A stretch of 64,000 nt of DNA from Tritrichomonas musculus (lineage: Eukaryota; Parabasalia; Tritrichomonadida; Tritrichomonadidae). Shown here piece by piece: positions 48,095 through 61,300 of this stretch (the stretch's first letter is position 1; each line of letters opens with the position of its first letter). The notes under the pieces were generated by a model. It was given only the letters and a program-made list of their open reading frames with translations, did no database searches and was not told the DNA's origin. Location: contig JAPFFF010000023.1 of the NCBI GenBank assembly GCA_039105265.1, positions 1,798,001-1,862,000 on the forward strand, written 5' to 3'. The position numbers and the translations under genes were made by a program.

Positions 48095-50290
48095 CTATGC
48101 AAGATCAGGATAACCTGTGTTTGCAACAGCAGTACTTTCTTCCACAATTTTTGTTTTTCTGATTAGCAAAATAGCGCCGATGACTATAAACAATATCGGC
48201 AGCAAGAAGAATTCTGGGCTCGTGAAGCATCCTCCATAGTAAGAAGCCTCATAAACGAAATAATAGTCCAAGAACAAGACAAAAATCATACAGATTGCGT
48301 AAAGAACGAGATCAAACCACATCCAGCCCAATTTCCACGGATAAGAAGCAGATATCATTGAATAAAAAAGAGTTGTCACGCAAGAAACAGCAACTGTAAA
48401 AATAAAAGCAAAAATATAACCGAAAACATCATGAAATAATTGGCCTTCACAAACGTAACCGTAAGTCCAAACCATGGCAAACTTGCCTTCAATTGTCATG
48501 AAGATAAGAGGCAAGCAAACAGGCCAAAGAGCGAGAATAAACAACAAAATTTGAGCAAACAAAGGAAGATTTAAAAGTCTTTTACGAATTAAGAGGGGGC
48601 CAAATAAGCACACAAATAAATAATGACTTTCTTCACTTTGGCCAAGAATCCACAGATGCGCTTCGTTAAGCTTACTTGAGAAAGTGGAAAGAAAATGTGA
48701 CTCGCTGCCACTTTTCTCATCTACCAAATTGTCAGAATTCAAACCGTGATTCACCGTGAAATCAAAATGATACGGAAAAGTGACAAATACGTTAAAAACG
48801 ACAAAAATGACAAAACCGGCAAAACAAGTAGTGACCAAATTAGGGAAACAATAGATCAACTCCTTTTTAATTTTCACTTCATCGCCTATGAAAAAGTCGA
48901 ATTCATAGCTGTCTGTCTTTGATGAAATTTTCAAAGGAAAAGTGTCACTTTTCAATTGAAAGGTATATTGGCCATTTTCTGGAACAGTTAACTTTTTCAC
49001 ATATAAGGCCTGATTGCCATTCAAAAAGCTGTCAAAAGAAAGATCTTCATTGAAAATTATTTTGCCACTTTTTATGATATTGGCCTTTAATTTGACCTCT
49101 GTTGAATTTGTGAAAACGATGACTCTTATTTCAATGTCCCTGCTGTTGAAAACAGATGAACTCGAGAGCTGCTCAATTGGAACTGGACTCAAAACTATGA
49201 CATTTGGCATTCCATTCAAATTTTTTGAATCAATTTCATTGAAATTTTCAGAATGATAGAAAATTTGATTGCCTTTGTCTACAGAAATGATGCCAACGCC
49301 AAGATGACCTTTCAAGTCACTTCCTACAACTTCAAGGAGCCCGTTGTCCGTGTGCAGCAAGGATGCCTTCTTAGGGTGAAGATGTCCTGACAAGAAAAGA
49401 TCGACTGAAAATTTTTCAAGTAATTCAGTCAACGTTAACTTTGTCTGCGATGTCTTGTGGTTAGTGATCATGAGTCTAATAGGAAAGTGGCACTGGACAA
49501 ACAAAGATCTTCCTTCTTTTTCTTTGGAACTTTTTGTTTTCTTGGAATTTGAGAGAACTTTTTCAATGTCGTCCAAAATCGATGTCGTCGGATGATTCCA
49601 AAAGCCGAGTTTCGCGTGTGGAGTTGGATGACGGAATGGATTTAATGATATTAGTTCAATATTGTCAGTAATATCAATTCGCGAGGCCCAAAAAGTGGAT
49701 AGATTAATTCGTTCTGAATTTTTTTCACTTTTTGATAGGTACTGAAAATAACTTGAAAAATCTAAAACTCGATGAACTTCTGAGTCATACGAGGGAACAC
49801 CGTATTCATCGTGATTACCTGGAATATCAATTACTGAATCTTGGCTGAAAAATTCTGAGTTGGTGTCTTCTTTGCCTAATTTATTTTTGTTCATGAATTT
49901 ATTTAAAACTGAAGAGTAATGCGGATAATCGGTTTTGGATTGGACACCATAACTTAGCTCTTTTTTCTTGTTATCAACTAAATCACCTGAATTAATAAGT
50001 TTTGAAATATTATTTTTTGTTGCATATAAGAGAGCACGCTCAAAAGTTTGGGCCCGAATGTGCTGATATGAATTAAGATGAATGTCTGTAAGATGCATAA
50101 TTAAGACAGGTGGGATATTATTTGTATTCAAAGAAGATTTTGATTTGATCGGTTTTATTTTTTGATACGGTGAAACTAACACTCCAATCAAAAGAAATAT
50201 GAGAAATATAGCAATCCATAAATACTGAGATAAAAAGAATGGAAACCCCCTTGGATGTTTTTGATCAATTGAAATCATTTTGAAAAACAT
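48095..50290 (-). CDS. TMEM62-like membrane metallophosphoesterase
   Basis: 731 aa. An N-terminal membrane anchor (about 20-40) is followed by a calcineurin-like phosphoesterase domain with all metal ligands: D69-x-H71 (L-T-D-I-H-L), D103 (G-D-L-V-D), N159-H160-D161 (G-N-H-D), H268 (Q-C-H-F-P), H303-x-H305 (G-H-L-H). A beta-rich region of about 150 residues follows, then five or six hydrophobic helices in the last 240 residues. This architecture is that of TMEM62, a widely conserved but little-studied membrane protein. The enzyme domain should face the lumen or outside if the first helix is a signal anchor. The substrate is unknown. A TTAA-flanked MITE sits only 27 bases before its start codon. 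Confidence 0.85.
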   Translation of the reverse strand: MFFKMISIDQKHPRGFPFFLSQYLWIAIFLIFLLIGVLVSPYQKIKPIKSKSSLNTNNIPPVLIMHLTDIHLNSYQHIRAQTFERALLYATKNNISKLINSGDLVDNKKKELSYGVQSKTDYPHYSSVLNKFMNKNKLGKEDTNSEFFSQDSVIDIPGNHDEYGVPSYDSEVHRVLDFSSYFQYLSKSEKNSERINLSTFWASRIDITDNIELISLNPFRHPTPHAKLGFWNHPTTSILDDIEKVLSNSKKTKSSKEKEGRSLFVQCHFPIRLMITNHKTSQTKLTLTELLEKFSVDLFLSGHLHPKKASLLHTDNGLLEVVGSDLKGHLGVGIISVDKGNQIFYHSENFNEIDSKNLNGMPNVIVLSPVPIEQLSSSSVFNSRDIEIRVIVFTNSTEVKLKANIIKSGKIIFNEDLSFDSFLNGNQALYVKKLTVPENGQYTFQLKSDTFPLKISSKTDSYEFDFFIGDEVKIKKELIYCFPNLVTTCFAGFVIFVVFNVFVTFPYHFDFTVNHGLNSDNLVDEKSGSESHFLSTFSSKLNEAHLWILGQSEESHYLFVCLFGPLLIRKRLLNLPLFAQILLFILALWPVCLPLIFMTIEGKFAMVWTYGYVCEGQLFHDVFGYIFAFIFTVAVSCVTTLFYSMISASYPWKLGWMWFDLVLYAICMIFVLFLDYYFVYEASYYGGCFTSPEFFLLPILFIVIGAILLIRKTKIVEESTAVANTGYPDLA

Positions 50291-50317
50291 ACTATTCGTA
50301 AAATTTTATGGATTTAA

Positions 50318-50880
50318 GGCTGTAGTTTAAATAGCATTCAATTTTGATTAACGGTCATTTTTAACGTACATATCTATCTATTTCAAGGCATATTTTTTAA
50401 TTTTTCTAAAAGCATAATACAATAACTATCATATTATTTCAATTGTTTATTTAATATAATATATGAAATAAAAGCTTTTGGAAGCAAAATATTATTTTTT
50501 GAAGCATAATAAGAGTGATCAAAATATCAAAAATGGAATTCAAAAAAAGAGCACTGTTGATTTTTGGAAGAGAGGCATTTAAATATATTTCATCCCTGAG
50601 AATTCATGTAAAATTAAAAAACGAAGCTGAAAACTTAAAAAAAAAAAATAACTTTTTCATAGGTTTATTCAACTTTTTCCTAAGTTTATGAATATTTATG
50701 TATTTTAAATTTTCAACTCACATTTAAAATTTTTTGTCTTAGAAAAACAGAAATTCTTATATTATATAAAACTCCAAAGAAAACAACAGAGCCCTTTTTT
50801 TGAATTTCTCTTTAGATTCTGAGAAAAGTTAATTTTTTTAAATTTCTTTTCAAAAATTGAATGCTATTTAAACTACAGCC
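50318..50880. mobile_element. 563-bp MITE flanked by TTAA, in the TMEM62-like promoter
   Basis: GGCTGTAGTTTAAATAGCAT and the following CAATTTT at 50318-50344 recur, perfectly inverted, at 50854-50880, and both ends are bordered by TTAA (50314-50317, 50881-50884). TTAA target duplication is typical of piggyBac- or Kolobok-type elements. The inverted repeats are essentially perfect, which suggests a fairly recent insertion. No coding capacity. Confidence 0.8.
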
Positions 50881-50957
50881 TTAATTAATTTTAAATTTTC
50901 AACTCACATTTAAAATTTTTTGTCTTAAAATATCAAACAAAAGTACTTTATCATGTA

Positions 50958-52581
50958 CCCTTATCCCACTTAATTTGGCACAAAACTTTTTGTTTGATAT
51001 TTAAAAAGTTATACAATATTAGTGATAAAAAAGTGGCAATGATTGAATACTTATTTGTCCGTGGTCCCACATTTAATATAGAACAAGCACTATAAGATCT
51101 ATTATATACGAACCAATTATACGTATAAAAAGAAATTTACATTAATTTAAATTAATTTTTCTAAAGCACATGAAGAAATGATGGCAATTTTAGGAACATT
51201 TTAAATATTTTCAAAGATTTACAAACAAGATGTATCTTATGATATTTTTATTCAAAGATTACAAAAACAAACTTTACAATTATTGCAAAAATAGAAAGCA
51301 TGGTTTAGTTTTTCTCAATCAAATTCAAGAAAATTGATTTCAGTAATCACTTTATTTAACAGAAATAATGTTCATTGAAAAAAAAAATATTAAGATAAAT
51401 TTACAAGGTTTAAACAGTTTAGATAAGGATTTTTTGAAGTACTGCTGATTTTCAAATTTGAGTTCTTTTTCTGCCCATTTCTCAATTTCTGCCCTTTTTT
51501 CAAATTAACTTATGTGCATATTTTTTATTTAATTTAAAAAGGGCAGAAATTTTGTTTTTTACTTATCATTTTTTCACTATTCAGAAATTTGTCTTAAAAT
51601 TCGAGGAATTAAATTAATTAAAATATATTTTAATTAACATTAAACTATTTGTTTTGGATTTTGTGAAAGACTGATTCCATATTAAACGATATATTTTTAA
51701 CTCTTATTTTTTTTTATTGCATTAAATATTTTATGTTTTTTTTTTTTTTTTTTTTTTTTTAAACGCATCAGTCTAAATCAATTCTAAAAATAAAAGGTTC
51801 TAATTCACTTTTGCAATGATTTAATTAATATCGAAAGTTATATAATATGAACATTTCTTAATATACTTGGTTTTTTGATATATAATGTATTAAGAACTTA
51901 TTTCTTTTAGTAAAAAATCGTTTACATTGGCAATATATAAAAAATAAAATAAAAATATATTAAAATGGAATTTCGAAAAATAAAGCCATATTTTTTATGT
52001 ATGGAAAATGTTTAATATCCAATTTAATTCTTATTTTAAAAATATAAGCTGAAAATATCAAGTACTTGTTGGAAAAAATGAAATTATATGTAAAAAAAAT
52101 AGACTCATTTTGAGATTTCTGTTAGTTATTGTAATGGCATATTCGGAATGATGAAACTATATTATATTTTGGGAATCGTTAAAAATTTTTGATTTTTTGG
52201 TGATTATATCTGCTGATGAAATTAAGGGTTTTTGTAGAAAAAAATAGATAGTAGTATACATGTATATAGTTATTAGTTTTAAAATGATTATGAGGAGTAA
52301 ATGCGATTTCGATGAAGCAATCCTTGAATAATTGAAAATCTTGAAAATTAAGGTTCGTAAAATTTGGTATAAATCTGCATGATAATTCGTTGTTATGTTA
52401 CTTAATTCATATTTCAGTCTAGCCACGCAACGATAAAAGCAGCACGAACTAGCACGCTATCTTGAAAAAATAAAAATAAATAAACGTTCTCCACATGATA
52501 AATTGAATATAATAAACGGTCGTTTTAGCTAAAATATGAATATTATCAAAAAGTTTTGTGCCAAATTAAGTGGGAAAAGGG
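50958..52581. mobile_element. 1.62-kb element, same family as the 356-bp MITE
   Basis: CCCTTATCCCACTTAATTTG plus GCACAAAACTTTTTG at the left end is matched by the inverted sequence at 52547-52581 with one mismatch; TA on both sides (50956-50957, 52582-52583). The first bases equal the ends of 47548-47903 (C-C-C-T-T-x-T-C-C-C-A-C, then T-A-A-T-T-T, then G-C-A-C-A-A). The interior is AT-rich; an 89-codon minus-strand frame at 52157-52426 is the only open stretch and is not recognised. A long poly-T run lies near 51737-51760. It may be an eroded parent or a larger non-autonomous form. Confidence 0.75.
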
Positions 52582-52583
52582 TA

Positions 52584-53896
52584 AATTGTTTGCAAAATCT
52601 TGAGAAATTGGCAGATAGATTTCAAAAGCTATACCTATCATTTATAATATAAATAAGGATAAATATATATTATTGTTTATTTTTTAATTTACAACTACCA
52701 ATTTTGTTATATTTATAATTTAAAATGTATCAATTGTAAATTTTTTATTTCTCAATTAAACTGAAAATACAACTTTTTAAATTAAAAATAAAATCTAATT
52801 CGAATAATTAAAATTTGAGATTTATAATTATAGATAAAATAAAATTATATCTTATTCTATTATATATATATATAGAAATAAAACCTAATAATAACCTATA
52901 ATGTAATCATTGTAAGATAATAACATAAATATCAATATAGATAAAAAGATTTTAATTTTGAATGCATATTAAAATTTTGGTTATTCAATTAGAAAAAAAT
53001 ACAAATATATTATTGTTATTATAGTAAATTATTAAATTTTTAGTTGCAAACATACTTAATTATGAAAACAAAATATAATATTAAAACATAATTATTTTAT
53101 GCTTAATAATTATGGAGTTTTATCTATAAAGAAAGGATGCCCACCCTCTCAATAAACATTCATCTGTTATGAAAGCTATTTTCTTAAATAAATAAATAAA
53201 AAAAAATTGACAAACTCAAATATCATTGAATTTATATAGTCTTGAAATGGGCCTGCAATTAATCCCATTAGGACACCTGTATTTTTGAAAATCATTTGTG
53301 GTAGGCATGTCTTCAATGGGGAAAGACACTTGAAAGTATAATCTAATTAGGCTTCATGCTTTAGAAATGAAATCAATAAAAATTAATTGAACCAGCTAAA
53401 CCTTGGTCTAGATTTGCCTTTTAAAAAAAAGGACTATCACCAAAAAGCATAACATAAATATCCTGAAAGATATTGATGAATCCAAAATAAATCATAACTC
53501 ATATCATATAAATAATCAATCGTTTTTATATGATATGCATGAAAATGTATGTTCATGTAATTTAACCTTTTTTTCAGGTTTTCCATATTGCCATTTGATA
53601 AAATTGAACAAAATCAAAAAGTATGATTCCCCTTTTGATTTAATATCATCAAGAGGGATCAAGAGTAACAACAGCTCAATTAGTATTTTAGACAAGAAAA
53701 AAAGCATACCTACTTGAGCTATTATGATGATTGTTTTACAAAGTAAGATATCGTAAGCATACCTACTTGTTTATGTTGAAAGGAAAACATAAACAATCAT
53801 CGTAAATTTTGAGTCAGAAACTCAAAAAAGAAGATATCAAATACTTTTCCACAAAGGAAAAGAATTAGCAAAATGAGAAAAAATGAAATCTACAAG
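52584..53896. other. Intergenic with small inverted repeat; remains downstream of a transposase
   Basis: AT-rich. GTTTATGTT (53770-53778) and AACATAAAC (53787-53795) form a perfect hairpin, and GCATACCTACTTG appears twice (53704-53716, 53757-53769). The minus-strand sequence downstream of the transposase frame shows scattered coding-like scraps, so this is probably the eroded 3' part of that element. Confidence 0.4.
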
Positions 53897-54790
53897 TTAA
53901 ATTTCATAAGATTTCAACAGGTAACCATCAAAGGTCAAATAACGTATATACCCTTTTGGAGTAGTGAAATAAAGTCCCCATCTCCAGAAAAAAGTATCAT
54001 CAAGATCAGGATCTGTTCTCTTTCTAGTGGAAAGACAAAGAGGAGAGAGGGAATTGCATCCTGCTGTGATAGCAACTACAAGAGATACATGGAGCTGGTC
54101 CATTTGCTCCCTCCAATACGGTTTTATATGGCACTTTTTTGAAACATAAACCGTTTTTGATTTACCTTTATTTGGCCTTCGGCCAAAACCTGTTTCATCA
54201 AAATTGATGAGCAAAAGGGGATGAGGCGGATCTAACATCATTTCTTCAATGGCATGTATGTAACAGTTAACATCATCAATGGATAGCATTGCTCTCTTAT
54301 CGTCTAAGCAATTTGCTTTCACTTTTTCTATGGAATCAATGTATCGAATTTTAAACTCAAAAAACCACGCACGAGTAAAGCATCTAATGATTCCAATGCG
54401 AGCTTGATAGATGGCTTCTGCAATTTCACGGATGTCTTTGCTAGAAAGACAGTCATTTTGCTTTTGCTGAGATTCAATTTTGTGAATTATGATTTGCTCT
54501 TCTTCTTTGCTTAGAATATGTTGTGAAGTTAAAATGATTGTTGATGGACCTAAACCTGTATCATTTTTAGTAACATGATAGTATCTATCATTTGAGATTG
54601 ATAATAACTTGATTGTTTTCCTAACTGTGATGTTTGGATATATTTCTTAGAGAAAATCAATTTGATCTTTTAATGAAGACGCAGAACGGAATTCAAATTT
54701 CAAAAGATTTTTATGAATAGTTTGTCCCTCGGTATTCCCAAAAATATCGATGAATTTTTCGATTGATGGAACGAGAACTGGATTGTTCAT
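53897..54790 (-). pseudogene. Broken DDE transposase, Tc1/mariner or pogo-like
   Basis: Reading from the ATG at 54788 the frame runs about 47 codons, meets one in-frame TAA (54647-54649), and continues in the same frame to 53897. The part after 54322 carries L-L-I-N-F-D-E-T-G-F-G, the first catalytic Asp block of DDE_1/CENP-B-pogo-type transposases, followed by S-L-V-V-A-I-T-A-G. The region before it has a helix-turn-helix-like stretch and S-x-x-I-L-T-S-Q-H. The frame ends before the other two catalytic acids, so the C-terminal half is lost or degraded. It is plainly non-functional, with few breaks and so probably not very old. Whether it ever served the TA-flanked MITEs here is unknown. Confidence 0.6.
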
Positions 54791-55342
54791 CTTTTTATAA
54801 AAATGAAATTTCTAAACGTAAATAAAATATAAACGCTTAAAAATTCGCTCAATTTTAATTTTAACGTAAAACAATAGATAAAATCTATACTATTTATTCA
54901 TTTATATTTTAAATTAATAAAAATTGCATAAAAACGCTTTTTCAAGATCAGATAATTATCTGATGTTTTTGCATAAAAAAGATTTTTTGATGTTTTCCAA
55001 TACTTTAATGATTGCTTGTTATATATTTCAATAAATTTGAAGAGAAAAATTATAAAAAAGATGTGAAAACGATTATTTTTAATTCAAATATAAAATTTTA
55101 TTTTTTGAAAAAAGTGAAGTGTTCTTTTTCCAATTTGACGTTCTTTTTCCAATTTGACGCTACTATAATAAATGAAATAATATAAATATAATATAAATAT
55201 TTAAATAAATTATGTCGAAATGAAGATAATTATATATTTATTTTGGAATCCATTCTATTTAGTTGTTTCAAATGATTTGAATCAAATATCCCTTTGCTAT
55301 CTTTGAAAAAGTGGTTAAGAGACAAAAAGCAAAGGGAGACAA
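54791..55342. other. Intergenic upstream of the giant gene, with a 19-bp tandem repeat
   Basis: TTCTTTTTCCAATTTGACG occurs twice head to tail (55122-55140 and 55141-55159), about 185 bases before the start codon. It could be a regulatory repeat or a slippage product. Otherwise AT-rich without features. Confidence 0.5.
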
Positions 55343-58300
55343 ATGGTAGATAATCCGAGTTCTAGATTAGATTCCTTCATTCAACACTTTTGGACTGAAG
55401 AAAACAAGAAATCATATGATTATATTTTATTACTAACCAATTCATCCAATAATAATATTGATGATGCCATTTTTGAGTGGATATTTCAATTTTTGGAACC
55501 AGACACTTACCTTATATTCAGTCATGATAAAGCTACCATATTTTGCTTATCTCAACATTCAGCCAAATTTAAAGAAATTTCTAATCTTGAAGTTAGAACT
55601 TTTCCAGATAAAGAAACCGACATATTGCATGAACTTTGCGAATTTATTGGTTCATTTAATGTTGCTGTTACTGATTTTTTTGAAAAAGGACGTGATTCTA
55701 GCTTATCCTCTCTTAAAATTAAAAATGCTCAAAAAGTGATTGAAGAATTTCTTATCGTTCATGAAAACTACGAACAAACAAGATGTCGAAATGCAGTTAA
55801 GATTGCAGATAAAATTATGCAAAAAGTCGTAGAATCCAAAATTAATTCAATTCTAGTAGATCACCTGTCATTAAAATGTTCAGATTATTCACGCTCAATT
55901 ATTGATAATATGACAAACAAAGACCTTGTTAATATTGATTTTGAGCCGAATGACGTTTCAGCCACTTTTCCACCAGCCATTTCATGTGGCAGTAAAATTG
56001 AAGTCAAATATCCGCCAGAAAGCAGTGGCGTTATACCTTCAAATATAACAAATATTGCAATTTCAGCTACAATTTCCATCCGATTCAAATCATACATCGG
56101 TACAGTTGGCAGAACGTATTTTATCAATCATACAACAAAACAGAAAAAAGCTTATAATTCTGTTCTTTTAGCTCGTGAAAAGTGCATCAAATCGATCAAA
56201 CACGGCGTTAAATTTAGCGAAATTTACAAAACATTCAAAGAAAATGTTGATACTGAATATCGTGATTATATTCCAGATTGTATTGGTACATTATCAGGCA
56301 TTCAAATTAAGTCTGATTATCACAAAATTAATGCTGAATCAGAAGAAGAAGTCAAACCAAACACAATGTTTGTTTTAATCTTCGGTCTTCAAGATTGTCC
56401 TATTGAAAGCAAAGATCCTTCAATGGGAAACAAATTCAGCTTTCAAATTACAGATACTTTTCAAGTAGGTGAAACTGAAGAAGAAATAAAAATTCTTTCA
56501 TTAACAAATCCAAGTTTTCATCATGTTTCATATAATTCCAACCAAAATAAGACATTCAATTATAACGGTTGGAATAATAATAATAACTTTGCTTATAATG
56601 CTACTTATAATAGTATTATAAGTTTTATTAGTCCAAGTCTGACACCACAAGCAAGATATTTCTATGGAGACCAAAAAGCACTTTATTTATTGGATGAAAA
56701 ATGTAAATTTGATCCTTTTAAATACTTATCTTATGACTTCATAATTACGACAAACAACAATTCAAGCAGCTTTAACACTGACATGCTTATACATACAAGT
56801 CATGTTATATCAGAATTCATTAATGATAATCCACATCATTTGCAATATCACCTCAATATAGACGATGATTTAAATGTTTTAGGAAAATTTGAGAAAATGT
56901 ATCGAGGCGAATCAATTGTCTTTGAAGAAGATGAACTTCCAACTTGTTACCAAATAACAAATATGCTTAATATATTCTGCCTGCCAAGGTATTTGATAAT
57001 AGGACCTCAAAATATGCAACCATATGGTTATGGCGGTTATAATAATATTAATAATAATCAACCTCAAGTATATGATGCTGTTATTAACAAACAACAATTT
57101 CATATGTATTTGCAGGCAAACTTACCAAATTCATTTACAATTAAAACAAAGAAAAACGAATATGAATGCAATAATGTTGGAATCCATTCATCTTCCGTTA
57201 TTGAACAATTTATCAAGTCAAATCCATATTCTACTGTTTACGATTTTGATTTTGCAGATGAATTCGATGAATTTCAGCCAATTTGTGATTTCTTTAATTT
57301 TAAATTAGTTTCAATCACCGCAAATAACATTGAATCAGTCAAGAAAATCGCAGAACAGTTACAAATCAATATTATTTCAAAAGAAGCCGACACTTTTATT
57401 GATGTATTTGACAAATTTATCGGTAAAATAGATGAACAAGAAGAAACAGTTGGCAAAATTAACGATTTATTTGATTTATTATTTAGTATTAATGACCAAA
57501 ATGTCGAAACGATAAAAGATAATATTACTAAATCAGATTGGTCCAAAACAGAAGATAATGTAAAAGAATTGGCTGCTTTTATCATCGAAGTGGTTGAATA
57601 TGACTTTCTTTTTCATCACCAATTGGCAGATTTATTGATTAAACTTGACGAACAAAAAGATGATACAAATAAATTAGATATCTTACTTCCATTTATAGTT
57701 AAAAAGTTACTTTGTTCCTTTGGATCAAGTTCAAAAAATTGCTCATTTATTTACAACCTATATAAAAGAGGAGCAATTCCAAAAGAAACGATAGATAATA
57801 AATTGAAATTGACAGTAATCATTTTTCCAATTCCCAACAACAACAATCAAGGTTATTATAATCAAGTCTATTGCAATCAAATGACAAATGAATGCAGGTT
57901 GCAATATTCAATAAATTCAAATTTGCATATTATTTATTGGTTTTTCCCAGAAATAATTGAGATGAATAGAATTAAAAGCATAGATATGATAAATGAAAAT
58001 AGTACTCATTTATTTATTTATTTGTTGTTTAAGACTTACTTTGATAAAATTGACCTTTATAAAAAAATGAGAGATAGCGGAGAGCCAGATGATGAAATTA
58101 CATTAGTATTACGGCATGATGATCTTGAAAGATTACAAACCATTTTATCTGGACAATTAAATATTAAAGAGAAAAAAGTTCCATTTAACATCTATGAAGA
58201 ATTTGTTGACAACAACAATACTAAATACCTAAATTATGCAGCTGCATATGGCTCAGTTAAATGTTTCAAATATCTACTATTAAATCATGATACTTTAGAT

Positions 58301-61300
58301 TCACAAACAATGAGATGCGCGGTTTATGGAGGCAACAATGAAATTATTAAAATTGTTGATCAGAAAAAAGATGAAATATCAAAAAATGATGATTTTAGAA
58401 GTTACAACCAAAGGAATGGATTGGGAGTCCAGGCCGCGAGAAAAGGTGATATTTGCGGTGTATTTTTTGGCCAAAATGGATTTATGGATTATGGCAATTC
58501 TAGTCCAATTGTTTCTACAATTACTAAGCATCAAAATGACTTGTTTGATTGGATTTTTGAGAATAATTTAGACCAATTTGCTGAATATGAATACAGTTTC
58601 ATTCAATTAGTTCGCGTTTCATTGATTTGTGGAAACATTCATTCTTTATATAGTATATTTGAAAAATGCTTTGAAATGACAAAGAAGCTTTTTACTAATC
58701 AACAAATAAGAGGATTATCTTTTGCAGATATCATCGAGATTCCCGCTCGAAAAGGCTATTATCTACTTTTGAAATCATTGATTGATGTTTTCCAAGATAT
58801 ATATAAGAATGAATGCTCCATGAATCCTTCGAATACACTAAATTATTTACCAAATTACCATAATACTGGTTACACTGTTTCTTCTCATAATGATATTTTT
58901 GATTTTGTTAGAGATAAAACATGTAGTGTGTTTTTTGAAAATCTTTCGATTTTCAAATTATTTGTCAACAAATTTACTCAAAACGAATTAGTGGTTTCGT
59001 TGTCTGTTGCAATTTATCTAGATAGCGACGATATCATTAAATACATCTTCAATACCATTGCTAGAGAAGGTTCTTTTAAAGTTACTCAAAATACCATAAC
59101 ACAAGTTTTTACAAATGCAGCTATGAAAGAATCTGGCAAGATTTTTAATTATTTATTAGAACAATACAAAATTATCAATCCAACAATTTTCGATGATTAT
59201 TGTTGGCCAATGACTGTATTAACAAATGCATGCAAATATAAGAATATTGAAATATCTATAAAACTAACAGATATTATTCTTAAACAAAATCAAAAAACAG
59301 ACTTTACTGCTGCATTTCAAAGTGCTTTGAGTTCCCAATCGACAGAATTATGTCGCTTTTTCATTGATAAAAAGGTTTATATTAATTTTACTGCTATTTC
59401 AGATCATTCATCTCCAAGCATGTCGCAAATTAATAAAGAATTGTTTTCTTTATTAATAGATAATTCATCTCCTTATGACCAATTCATTATTTATAACAAC
59501 TTTTTACCCAGAGCAATTGATTCCTGCAATAAAGAAATTGTTGAATACATATTTAAAGCAAATCCTGACATCGATACTGGCTTATATGAAGCAGTTCAAA
59601 CTCATGACTGCGAACTTGTGAAATTAATTCTTAGATATAAAAGTGAGCCATCATTTATCAATAAAGTAACACAGGATGGAACAGCTTTAACTCTTGCTGT
59701 CCAATGGAATGACGTTGATATTGTTAAGATACTCCTTTCTGTTCCTGGAATTGATTTAAATTTATACGATAGAAACAGAAACACTCCACTTATCATTGCA
59801 GCACTTAATTTTAATAATGAAATTTTTAATCTAATCATTGAAAAAATTGGCGATGATTTTCAAAATCACAGATGGCAACTTGATATTGTAGTTAAAAATA
59901 TTTTAATGAATTTAAATAACCCTGAAATAAAAAAAACAGATCCTAACATTACTAAGTTTATTGATAACATTTTGGCCATTAAATACATAGATCCTAACAT
60001 ATTTGAAAACAACTATTCACTTATTACTTATGCATGTGAAACAAACAATGTAGATATTGTTAAAAAGCTTCTAACATTTGAAAATATTGACGTTAATATA
60101 TATGATATAATTACAGGAAAAACTTGTTTGATGGTTTCAATTGAAAACGATTGCGTTGAAATTGCTGAAATTCTTATTAATTTTCCTAAAACAAATATAA
60201 ATGCTGAAGATAATTTTGGTCAAAGTGCATTAGCACTTGCTGTTTCAAAGGATGCTGAATCAATTGTCAACCTTTTAATCAATAATGAAAGATTCAACCC
60301 CAAATTAAGTAGATTTAATTATGCATTTGCAATTTCAATAGGAACAATAACAGATATTTTATTTAAGTCAAAATATATTAACATAAACGAAAATATGTTA
60401 GCCTTTCCAACTCAACGATTACCTCAAAATGTAGTTACTAGTAAATATAACAATCAAGCTCTTAATATTCATAATACAATTGAAACACCATTAATTTGTG
60501 CTGTTAAAAATAATAACAAAAAGGTAGTTGATTTAATACTTCAACATCCTGAATTTGATAAAAAGAAGTCTAAATTATATGAAGCCATTTTTTTGACTTC
60601 AAAGGAAAATAACCTTGAAATGTACAGAAAATTGATCAAATTAATTGATGATGATTTTAACAACTTCACATATAATGGAAATGGTATTCTTTCATACATA
60701 ACAGATCTTTTCAATTTGCAAAATTTTTTGAACTTCATTAATTTAGGAAATAATAATAATAATGATGATACTGATGATGACAATAATAACAATGATGATG
60801 ATGACAATAATAACTATGGTGATGATGACAATAATGACTATGGTGATGATGAAAATAATAACGTTGATGGTGAGCAAGATGCTTATAATAACAATAAAAT
60901 AATCAAACCATGGAATGCAAATAACAATAACTTCAAACATGGAAAATCAAATAACTTCAGATATGGCAGTTCAAGAAACATCAGATATGGCAATGCAAAT
61001 AACTTCAATTATGGCAATGCAAATAACTTCAATTATGGCAATGCAAATAACTTCAATTATGGCAATGCAAATAACTTCAATTATGGCAATGCAAATAATT
61101 TCAATTTTGGCAATACAAATACCCATAATATAAATAATAATAACACGAATACATTTACTGAAATTTTGAACCATCCTACTCTTGTTTTTAATAGCACTGA
61201 AATCAACTTAACTTTCAACAATCTTGTTTCTGCTTTACAAAGTGGAATTGAAGCCGATTTATCAACCTTAATTAATCAATTAATTGAATATGATGAAAAG

